Source: Leptolyngbya sp. KIOST-1
GTDB taxonomy: Bacteria > Cyanobacteriota > Cyanobacteriia > Phormidesmidales > Phormidesmidaceae
Assembly (NCBI RefSeq): GCF_000763385.1
Contig: NZ_JQFA01000004.1
Location: 1,054,001 to 1,118,000, forward strand
Reading direction: 5' to 3'
DNA: 64,000 bases
Made by a program: the position numbers and the translations under genes. This document shows positions 57,741-64,000 of this stretch, in pieces. Position 1 is the first letter of the stretch; each line of letters opens with the position of its first letter. Under the pieces are notes generated by a model. It had not been told where the DNA came from, ran no database searches, and was given only the letters and a program-made list of their open reading frames with translations.

Positions 57741-60700
57741 ATGCTTTCCACGAGCAACCTCTCTGCTGCTCAAGCGGAGACGTATTACACCCACGAGGAC
57801 TATTACTCGGCGGAAGAAGCCGCTCACCCGACAAAGTGGGTGGGGAAAGGGGCTGCGTCGTTGGGGCTAGCTGGGGTCGTCAATCAGCAGGAATTCAGCC
57901 AAATGCTTTCTGGGCAGGCTCCTGATGGGCGATCGCTGACGGGGAAAGTGGTTGACCCAGAAAAGCGGCGGGCAGCAACCGATTTCACCTTTAGCGCCCC
58001 CAAGAGCGTCAGCATTGCGGCCCTGGTGCAGCAGGACGAGCGGGTGTTGGAGGCGCATCATCAGGCGGTGGCGAAGGCAATATCGGTGTTGGAAGAGCGC
58101 TATGCGCAGACCCGAATTTCAACCGAGGCGGGGCGGACGAAGGTGACGACGGGGAATATTGCGGCGGCGGTGTTCACCCATGCCACCAGTCGGGAAGCGG
58201 AACCGCAGTTGCACAGCCATTGCGTGGTGATGAATGCGACCCAGTTGGCGGATGGACGGTGGTTTAGTTTGAGCAATGAGGCCGCTATAGCCAACCAGAA
58301 ACTCCTGGGCCAGATCTACCAGAATGAGCTGGCCGTAGCCCTGAAGCAGCAGGGCTACCAGATTGAGCCCAAGGCCCACGGGCAGTTTGAATTGGTCGGA
58401 TATTCGCCGGAACTACTGAAAGCCTTCTCGACCCGCAGGCAGCAGATCCTGAAGCTGATCGAGGAATGGGAAGCGAGCGGTTCAGAAAACAACCGGGCGA
58501 TGAGGGAGACGGCGACGCTGGTGTCGCGGAAGCGGAAACCCAAGGAGGTGGACGAAGGGCTGTTGCAGCGGGGGTGGAATGCCCTGATTCAACTCAAAGG
58601 GTTGGAGTTGCCCGAATTACCCGAAAGCAATCCCCAAACCGTTGACGACCTGATATCGGCTACATCAGTTGTTGACACGGCGATCCAGCATTGTGGAGAG
58701 CGGGAGTCGGTGTTTCGGCGGACGACGCTGGAGCGGTTTGTGTTTGAGCACGAACTGGGGGCGCAGGGGTTCGAGGCAATTGAGGGAGCCATTGCCAAGA
58801 GCCCCGAACTCATCCGAGTCTCTGACGGCAAGTTAACCACCCAGACAGCACTCAATCTGGAACTCAACACCATTCGCTTGATGCAGCAGGGACGGGGGCA
58901 GGTGACGGCAATTGTCCCCAGCAGTGCCCAGTTGGACAGCCTGGTGAGGCATTCCTTGAATCCGGAGCAGCAAATCGCGGTGGAGGCGGCAGCAACTACG
59001 CCGGATGCGGTGATGGCGTGGCAAGGCGTGGCGGGGGCGGGTAAGACCTATGCCTTGAGCGTGTTGAAAGAACTAGCTCAGGGTCAGGGCTATATGATTC
59101 GAGGTTTGGCCCCCAGCGCTGAAGCGGCTCATGTGTTGGGCGAGTCGCTGGGGATTGAAACTACTACGGTTGCTGGACTTTTGGTGTCTCAGCCGTTGGA
59201 TGTACTACCCCAGCCAACCCTCTGGATTGTGGATGAGGCAGGGCTATTGAGCATGAGGGATGCCCATGCTCTGTTGCGGCGAGCGACACTGGAGCAGGCC
59301 AGGGTGCTTCTGGTAGGGGATACCCGGCAGTTGTCAGCGGTGGAAGCGGGCAACCCGTTCAAGAGCTTGCAGGCGGGGGGAATGACAACCGCTTACCTGG
59401 AGACCCATCGGCGGCAGCAGACTGGGGTGCTGCGATCTGCCGTGGAGTTGGTGGCCCAGGGGCAGGTCAGCGAGGGGATTGAACTGCTGGCGCAGGCCGG
59501 ATATGTGAAGGAAGGATCTCAAACCCAGGAGCGGATTAAGCAGGTTGCTGCTGATTATTTGACGTTAGCGGCAGGGGATCGGGAGGCCACACTAGTGTTG
59601 GCGGGAACCAATGCGGAGCGGTTAGCCCTGACCCAAGCGATGCGATCAGGATTACAGGATGAGGGGGCTTTGGGTGCGGACAGCTTTGTGATGCAGAGCT
59701 TGCGCCGCAAGGATTTGACCACGGCTCAGGCCAGTTATCTCAAAGCTTACGCACCGGGAGATGTACTGGTGCCGATTCAGGATTACCGGAAGCAGGGGTT
59801 GAGCCGAGGGGAGCAATACCGAGTGATCGCGGTCAATCCCGAGGCCCAGCAGGTGGTGCTGGAGACGCCGAGTGGATCGGTGTTGTCGATCAATCCGGCA
59901 GCGTGCCCTCGGAAGACGGTGTACACGACGCAAGCAATTCCTGTGGCGGTGGGCGATCGCCTCAAATGGACACGCAACAATTCCAAAGCCGGAATCCGCA
60001 ATGGGCAGGGCTTTGTGGTGACGGGGCTGGAAGCTGATGGAATAGCGACGATTCAAGATGGGGCAGGGCAAACTGCCACGATCAACCTCAGTGGGAATCA
60101 ATACATCGACTACGCCTGGGTGAGCACCACCTACAGCAGCCAGGGCAAGACAGCAGAGCGGGTACTGGCGCTGCTGGGCGAAACGACAAATCGAGAAGCG
60201 TTTTATGTGGCGATTTCCAGAGCTAAGCGGAGCGTGACCCTCTACACCACCAGCCAGGCCAACTTGGTGCGACTGGCCCAGGTGTCGCGGGCCAAGGAAA
60301 ACGTCAGTGACTACGTGCCCTTAACTGAGCAGGTAATAACCTATGGACAGCACGAGCAACGGAAAGAACAACAGCCAGAAACCATCTCTAGCTTTGACCC
60401 CAGAGCAGTGGGAGAGCGTATTGGCCAGCGTGTTGCAGAGCAGCTTAGAGCCGCTACGGGCCGAGACTTGCATGAACACTCAGCGGGTGCTGCACCTGGA
60501 AGATCACGTCCAGACTCTTGGAGAGGATTTGGCGATGTGGCCGCGACACTGGAACCAGAGCTTGGGGTGCTTGGTCGCGCAATTGCAGCGTATCGTCAGC
60601 GACGAAACTTCGTCCGATGCGCAGGCGACCTTGCAGGAGCAGTTGCGGCGGTTAATTGCGGCCTTGAGCAGTTGGGCCGGGCAGCTCAAGACCGAGCTGG

Positions 60701-61091
60701 CCTTGCAGCAGCAGTTGATCGACTCACTAGAGCGATTGGAAGGACAGTGGGTCGAGAGCCGCAAAAGCTAGATGCCCCGGAACCGAAGGTGACAAACACG
60801 AGGGAGCAGCTTTTGGCGCTTTGGGGGAAATACTCGGCGGGGTCGCCATCGACGAGTTTGGAACTGCGGGTGGCGCAGCGGGCGTTTCGGGATGGGTATT
60901 CGGCTAAGGAGGTGACGCTGATGCTGGTGGCCGGGAGCGAGGTGGTGAGGCAGATTCACGATCGCCAAGGGAAGCAGGAGGCAATTGCCTTTGCCCAGCA
61001 CATTGTAAAAATCGCGGGTCAGCAGCCAACTCAGAGGGCTCAAAGGTCTAGGCAGCGAGAGTGTAACAAACTCGAGATAGACAGCTTTTAA
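57741..61091 (+). CDS. MobF (TrwC/TraI-type) conjugative relaxase-helicase
   Basis: 1116 aa. Relaxase domain ~1-300: N-terminal tyrosines (AETYYTHEDYYSAEE), DFTFSAPKSVSI, and the metal-binding histidines FTHATSREAEPQLHSHCVVMN. Helicase domain from ~400: Walker A AWQGVAGAGKTYALSV (~430), Walker B LWIVDEAGLLS, GDTRQLSAVEAG, and the SF1 end YVAISRAKRSVTLYT. The C-terminal ~240 residues are linker and helical domain. Such enzymes nick and unwind DNA at oriT for conjugative transfer. No type IV secretion or coupling protein genes are in the window, so the island is at least mobilisable. Initiator ATG 57741. Confidence 0.92.
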   Translation: MLSTSNLSAAQAETYYTHEDYYSAEEAAHPTKWVGKGAASLGLAGVVNQQEFSQMLSGQAPDGRSLTGKVVDPEKRRAATDFTFSAPKSVSIAALVQQDERVLEAHHQAVAKAISVLEERYAQTRISTEAGRTKVTTGNIAAAVFTHATSREAEPQLHSHCVVMNATQLADGRWFSLSNEAAIANQKLLGQIYQNELAVALKQQGYQIEPKAHGQFELVGYSPELLKAFSTRRQQILKLIEEWEASGSENNRAMRETATLVSRKRKPKEVDEGLLQRGWNALIQLKGLELPELPESNPQTVDDLISATSVVDTAIQHCGERESVFRRTTLERFVFEHELGAQGFEAIEGAIAKSPELIRVSDGKLTTQTALNLELNTIRLMQQGRGQVTAIVPSSAQLDSLVRHSLNPEQQIAVEAAATTPDAVMAWQGVAGAGKTYALSVLKELAQGQGYMIRGLAPSAEAAHVLGESLGIETTTVAGLLVSQPLDVLPQPTLWIVDEAGLLSMRDAHALLRRATLEQARVLLVGDTRQLSAVEAGNPFKSLQAGGMTTAYLETHRRQQTGVLRSAVELVAQGQVSEGIELLAQAGYVKEGSQTQERIKQVAADYLTLAAGDREATLVLAGTNAERLALTQAMRSGLQDEGALGADSFVMQSLRRKDLTTAQASYLKAYAPGDVLVPIQDYRKQGLSRGEQYRVIAVNPEAQQVVLETPSGSVLSINPAACPRKTVYTTQAIPVAVGDRLKWTRNNSKAGIRNGQGFVVTGLEADGIATIQDGAGQTATINLSGNQYIDYAWVSTTYSSQGKTAERVLALLGETTNREAFYVAISRAKRSVTLYTTSQANLVRLAQVSRAKENVSDYVPLTEQVITYGQHEQRKEQQPETISSFDPRAVGERIGQRVAEQLRAATGRDLHEHSAGAAPGRSRPDSWRGFGDVAATLEPELGVLGRAIAAYRQRRNFVRCAGDLAGAVAAVNCGLEQLGRAAQDRAGLAAAVDRLTRAIGRTVGREPQKLDAPEPKVTNTREQLLALWGKYSAGSPSTSLELRVAQRAFRDGYSAKEVTLMLVAGSEVVRQIHDRQGKQEAIAFAQHIVKIAGQQPTQRAQRSRQRECNKLEIDSF
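60343..60771 (+). CDS. ORF fully inside the relaxase gene in another frame (possible overprinted gene)
   Basis: 142 codons, ATG 60343. The translation looks like a normal helical, soluble protein: LTPEQWESVLASVLQSSLEPLRAET, HLEDHVQTLGEDLAMWPRHWNQSL and LQEQLRRLIAALSSWAGQLKTELALQQQLIDSLERLEGQW, with strong heptads. In the relaxase frame the same bases give an Arg/Ala-rich stretch between the helicase and the C-terminal domain. Either frame alone could be real here; dual coding is possible. No family recognised. Confidence 0.45.
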   Translation: MDSTSNGKNNSQKPSLALTPEQWESVLASVLQSSLEPLRAETCMNTQRVLHLEDHVQTLGEDLAMWPRHWNQSLGCLVAQLQRIVSDETSSDAQATLQEQLRRLIAALSSWAGQLKTELALQQQLIDSLERLEGQWVESRKS

Positions 61092-61174
61092 TATGATGCG
61101 TCTGGTGCCTACTCTGGGTTGAGGTTAAACGCCTGAGGCGCGATCGCGCCCCTTCCCCCAAATTCATCAACATT

Positions 61175-61203
61175 AGCTTCCCCCCGAGGGGATTGAAATA
61201 TAC
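61175..61203 (+). other. CRISPR-repeat-like hairpin ahead of cas6
   Basis: GCTTCCCCCCGAGGGGATTGAAAT. It has the same order of elements as the array repeat of this locus (GTTTCC, CCCC-loop-GGGGA, TTGAAA) but is shorter and not identical. It lies 30 bp upstream of the cas6 start, in its probable leader. Confidence 0.5.
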
Positions 61204-61228
61204 TGGGCCTAAGCATTTCGGTGACCCT

Positions 61229-62356
61229 ATGCCCAGAGCTGCTCCCAAAATTGCCCCAGGAACTGAGCTAGACCTAAATGCCAAAACCCTGTGGCCTACC
61301 CAAACCGAACTGGTCAGTCTGCGGTTTGACCTAGTGGCCGACCATGGCTACGAGCTGTACCCGCAGTACACCATCGGCCTGCACGCCTGGTTTTTGCAGC
61401 AGATTCAGGCGTTTGACCCGGCGCTGTCGGCGCAGCTGCACGATGGCGAGACAGACAAAGCCTTTAACCTTTCTGGCCTGAGCGGTCAGTTTTCGACCCA
61501 GAGCCGCAGCCTGCAACTGCAAGCGGGGAAGACCTACCAGTGGACCGTCAACGGATTGACGAAGCCGGTGGTGGCGGGGTTGGCCCAGTGGCTGAAGCAG
61601 CTGCCTGAGGTGGTGGCGCTCAAAAATGCGCCGCTGGCTATTCGCCGGGTGAGCTATGGCCAGGAGCCGACCACCTACGCCAAGCTGGCAGCGGTAGAGC
61701 CGGGGCGCAGCCTCAGCCTCACCTTTGTTAGCCCCACCAGCTTTCGCCGCAAGGGACACCATTTGCCGCTGCCCTGGCCCCGCAATGTGTTTCACAGCTA
61801 CCTGCGGCGGTGGAATGAGTTTGCCAACCGCCCGGTGGACCAAGATGCTTTTCTCGACTGGGTGGATGACTGTGTGGTGTTTCAGCGGCACGAGCTGGCC
61901 AGCGAGAAGATCGCAGCGGGCAAGCGCGGCTCGGTGACGGGGTTTACTGGGGCGGTGACCTATGGGCTGGCGGGCAAAACGGCCGCCCAAGAAGAGTTTG
62001 AGCAGCTGTTCTACACGCTGGGGCACTATGCGCCCTACTGCGGCACGGGGCACAAAACCACCTTTGGTCTGGGGCAAACGCGCCTGGGCTGGCACCTGAA
62101 CCAGGCGGAACCCCAGGCGGTACCTGTGGCCCAACGGCTACTGGCCGATCGCATTGACGAGCTGACGACCTATTTCATTAACCAAAAGAAGCGCACCGGG
62201 GGCCACCGCGCCCAAGACTCGGCGGAAACCTGGGCAACGGTTTTGGCGCGGCGGGAGTTGGGGGACTCGCTCCAGGCGATCGCGGCAGACCTGGGCATTC
62301 CCTACGAGACGGCGAAGACCTATAGCAAGCTGGCGCGGCGAGCGATCAAGGGTTAG
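61229..62356 (+). CDS. cas6: CRISPR-associated endoribonuclease Cas6 with C-terminal HTH extension
   Basis: 375 aa from ATG 61229 (MPRAAPK). Cas6-type tandem ferredoxin-like folds: SLRFDLVADHGYELYPQYTIGLHAWFLQQI at the start (with a candidate catalytic His), SLSLTFVSPTSFRRKGHHLPLPWPRNVFHSYLRRWN in the middle, and the glycine-rich loop YCGTGHKTTFGLGQTRLGW (~285-300). Beyond the usual ~300 residues there is a basic extension with ELGDSLQAIAADLGIPYETAKTYSKLARRAIKG, a helix-turn-helix-like end. Cas6 cuts pre-crRNA within repeats; the CRISPR array lies 1.5 kb downstream. No interference or adaptation genes are in the window. Confidence 0.88.
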   Translation: MPRAAPKIAPGTELDLNAKTLWPTQTELVSLRFDLVADHGYELYPQYTIGLHAWFLQQIQAFDPALSAQLHDGETDKAFNLSGLSGQFSTQSRSLQLQAGKTYQWTVNGLTKPVVAGLAQWLKQLPEVVALKNAPLAIRRVSYGQEPTTYAKLAAVEPGRSLSLTFVSPTSFRRKGHHLPLPWPRNVFHSYLRRWNEFANRPVDQDAFLDWVDDCVVFQRHELASEKIAAGKRGSVTGFTGAVTYGLAGKTAAQEEFEQLFYTLGHYAPYCGTGHKTTFGLGQTRLGWHLNQAEPQAVPVAQRLLADRIDELTTYFINQKKRTGGHRAQDSAETWATVLARRELGDSLQAIAADLGIPYETAKTYSKLARRAIKG

Positions 62357-62428
62357 GTGAAGGGGTAGAGGTCGTTGGCTTTGGCTTCTGGCCTAAACTG
62401 GGGACAGCATCATTCTGAGTTGTCTCCA

Positions 62429-63205
62429 ATGCCATCTCCTTTCCCAGGCATGGATCCATACCTTGAGCATCCCAGGGCGTGGCCAAACATTCACCACCGA
62501 TTGATGACGGCGATCGCCGATGATCTGGCCCCAAAGCTGCTGCCCAAATACCAGGTGCTGATTGAGGAGCGGGTGTACCAGGTCGATGGTCAAGACTCCA
62601 TTGTGGTTGGGGTGCCGGATGTTGCGGTGACCAAAGGGCGTCGCAACCAGAGCGCCAGTGCCCTGGCGACGGCACCGCGCCCCAGCGATGCTGTAACGGT
62701 GACGCTGACGATTCCTGAAACGATTCGGCAGGGCTATTTAGAAATTCGAGAGATTGCGACCAGCCAGGTGGTAACCGTGGTGGAGGTGCTGTCGCCAACT
62801 AACAAGCGCCCTGGCCGGGGACGGCTGGAGTACGAGACAAAACGGGCTACGCTGCTGGGCAGTCTCTGCAATTTTGTAGAAATTGACCTGCTGCGCCAGT
62901 GGGCTCCGTTGGATATGCCGCAGGGGGTTAAACCTTCCGCCTATCGCATTTTGGTCAGCCCTCAAGACCTGCGGCCCCAGGCCAGTTGGTATGGGTTCAA
63001 TCTGGCGGACCCGATTCCCCTGTTTGATCTACCGCTGCAACCGGAGGATCAGATTCCGGTGGTGGATTTGAAAGGGCTGTTGGATGGTATCTACGATCGC
63101 TCGGGCTACGGCCTGGTGATTGACTATGCCCAAGACCCGGTGCCGCCGCTAGACCCAGAGGATGCAGCATGGGCGAGGGAGTGGTTGGTGAAGGATGAAG
63201 GATGA
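62429..63205 (+). CDS. DUF4058 family protein
   Basis: 258 aa from ATG 62429. The DUF4058 opening MPSPFPGMDPYLEHPRAWPNIHHRLMTAIADDLAPKLLPKYQVLIEERVY is clear, followed by IVGVPDVAV, TVVEVLSPTNKRPGRGRLEYETKRATLLGS and LVSPQDLRPQASWYGFNLADPIPLFDLPL. The E-V-LSP-NK--GRG block resembles a PD-(D/E)XK-like core, as in Uma2 proteins, but activity is unproven. These genes are widespread and mobile in cyanobacteria. Located between cas6 and the array, probably as a passenger. Confidence 0.9.
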   Translation: MPSPFPGMDPYLEHPRAWPNIHHRLMTAIADDLAPKLLPKYQVLIEERVYQVDGQDSIVVGVPDVAVTKGRRNQSASALATAPRPSDAVTVTLTIPETIRQGYLEIREIATSQVVTVVEVLSPTNKRPGRGRLEYETKRATLLGSLCNFVEIDLLRQWAPLDMPQGVKPSAYRILVSPQDLRPQASWYGFNLADPIPLFDLPLQPEDQIPVVDLKGLLDGIYDRSGYGLVIDYAQDPVPPLDPEDAAWAREWLVKDEG

Positions 63206-63217
63206 AGGCAGAGGGAG

Positions 63218-63574
63218 TTAGGTCGGTCTTTTTTGCTTGGCGTTTTTGACTAGGGTGACGAGAATTGCGGTCAATTCGTCTGCTTCCTGGGCGAGGGTAT
63301 TCAGGCGGTTGGCTTCAATCGTTTCGGATTCGGCTAATAGTTCTAGCCAGTAGGCAGTTTCTTCCAGCTCTTGCAGTCCACCATTAAGCTTGCTAATAAA
63401 CTCGGCGGATGATCTGGCGCGATGGGCTTCTCGGTAGTGGGCACCCACTGAGGTGCCGCTACGCAAGATTTGTTTGCCAAGCACCTGGGCCACCGTGGTG
63501 TTTGGCAGGGCGGAATACAGTCGTATGATTCGCAGGGCAAAAGCTTTGGTTCTTTCCTTGAGGTCGCTGGGCAT
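63218..63574 (-). CDS. Four-helix-bundle protein (S23 / 23S rRNA intervening sequence family)
   Basis: 118 aa. The family pattern is evident: LKERTKAFALRIIRLYSALPNTTVAQVLGKQILRSGTSVGAHYREAHRARSSAEFISKLNGGLQELEETAYWLELL. Such proteins form pentamers and were first seen in rRNA intervening sequences, but in cyanobacteria they stand alone, often beside mobile elements and diversity-generating or CRISPR loci. It is convergent with the DUF4058 gene; function unknown. Confidence 0.9.
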   Translation of the reverse strand: MPSDLKERTKAFALRIIRLYSALPNTTVAQVLGKQILRSGTSVGAHYREAHRARSSAEFISKLNGGLQELEETAYWLELLAESETIEANRLNTLAQEADELTAILVTLVKNAKQKRPT

Positions 63575-63811
63575 AGATTTTGGGCAGTGTGGTCTCTGTT
63601 AGAGTGCCCTGGAGGAAGGACGAAGTAGGAAGGCAGAAGGATGAAGGGGACATTGGCTACGGGTGAGGAGAAGCGATGTGGGGCAGAAGGATGAACACCT
63701 GTCATCAAAATACCTGGCATCGGTAAAAGGCTTGGGTGGGGAAGCGACCCACCAGACTACCCACAGACAACCTTTTCATCCTTCATCCTTCTGCCTTCAT
63801 CCTTGCTTGAG
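63575..63811 (+). other. Presumed CRISPR leader with GGATGAAGG/CCTTCATCC repeats
   Basis: Low-complexity AGGATGAAGG words at 63190-63212 and 63620-63650 and their complement CCTTCATCC at 63776-63804 bracket the four-helix-bundle gene. The last ~200 bp before the first repeat has no ORF and probably carries the array promoter. Confidence 0.4.
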
Positions 63812-64000
63812 GTTTCCGTCCCCTTGCGGGGAAGTGGTTTGAAAGTTAGCGAATGGTTAGGGGATCTGAAGGAGCAAGTCTCGTTTCCGTCCCCTTGCGG
63901 GGAAGTGGTTTGAAAGTCGTACCCCTAGTTCGTCCTTGATGCCGTCGTAGGCGTGTTTCCGTCCCCTTGCGGGGAAGTGGTTTGAAAGCTAGGGATGAAT
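63812..64000 (+). CRISPR. CRISPR array, 34-bp repeats, three repeats seen, continues past the window
   Basis: Identical repeats at 63812-63845, 63883-63916 and 63955-63988. Each starts GTTTCCGTCCCC, contains the CCCC-TTGC-GGGG stem and ends GTGGTTTGAAAG. Spacers are 37 bp (63846-63882) and 38 bp (63917-63954); a third begins at 63989. The stem and the TTGAAAG end fit processing by the Cas6 encoded upstream, leaving a tag of about 8 nt. Subtype cannot be fixed without interference genes (type I or III). Confidence 0.95.

Noticed and set aside
57741..61091. Relaxase as evidence for a full conjugation system
   Set aside because: No coupling protein or type IV secretion genes are visible; only mobilisation can be claimed.
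63188..63804. GGATGAAGG repeats as a second CRISPR array
   Set aside because: Irregular spacing and low complexity; no constant repeat-spacer pattern.
56376..64000. Second attachment site (copy of the tRNA-Phe 3' end) closing the island
   Set aside because: No copy of the T-arm/acceptor end was found by eye to 64000; the island end is probably beyond the window.

Overview
The window is from a cyanobacterium, probably a GC-rich filamentous lineage of the Leptolyngbya/Nodosilinea/Phormidium kind. The evidence is the very frequent HIP1 octamer GCGATCGC, sulfolipid genes sqdB and sqdX, a ferredoxin-type sulfite reductase, a stand-alone helical carotenoid protein, a probable CRR7-like NDH-1 factor and a glutamine riboswitch of the cyanobacterial glnA class. 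The genus is inference.

Layout. 1-10 kb: end of an Nramp-like transporter, an APC permease fused to two universal-stress domains, a YihY-type membrane protein, a GH13 trehalose-synthase-like enzyme, a rhomboid protease, an AI-2E/PerM exporter, a two-component pair and a holin-like membrane protein. Three consecutive promoters here carry the same GTCA-N7-GTCA box. 10-15 kb: a giant hybrid kinase overlapping a REC-GGDEF cyclase, flanked by two copies of a 147-bp MITE with 8-bp target duplications. 15-29 kb: ordinary chromosomal genes (M20 amidohydrolase, vWA lipoprotein, ABC exporter, K+ channel-like protein, S8 protease, lipase, helical carotenoid protein). 29-37 kb: sulfur block (rhodanese, YeeE/YedE transporter, LysR regulator, sulfite reductase), into which is set an NtcA box plus glutamine riboswitch driving a 38-aa membrane microprotein. 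37-40 kb: small-gene accessory region with a frameshifted S1-like gene and a tightly overlapping four-gene minus-strand operon bounded by two paralogous HTH genes. 40-53 kb: FAD hydroxylase, sqdX, sqdB, a MarR-controlled ABC-2 exporter, SGNH hydrolase, FMN reductase, phytase-like esterase, FAD oxidoreductase and a PPC-domain protein.

53.4-64 kb is a genomic island at tRNA-Phe(GAA). It has a tyrosine recombinase next to the tRNA, a MobF relaxase/helicase, an antitoxin-like/HNH gene pair, Cas6, a DUF4058 gene, a four-helix-bundle gene and the start of a CRISPR array with 34-bp repeats. The recombinase is split by an IS3-type element with a CTG target duplication; deleting the element restores the frame exactly. 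The element's interior has been replaced by two exact copies of host DNA from the 40.7-48.7 kb region, joined as they would be at the closing junction of an 8,000-bp circle. The HNH gene carries a separate 122-bp MITE with ISL3-like ends, and the MITE itself supplies a new ribosome-binding site and start codon.

The best candidates for undescribed biology are the NtcA/riboswitch microprotein, the HTH-bounded small-gene operon, the start-supplying MITE, the repeat-like hairpin ahead of cas6 and the shared GTCA promoter box. The IS chimera may be an assembly or mate-pair artefact and should be checked first.
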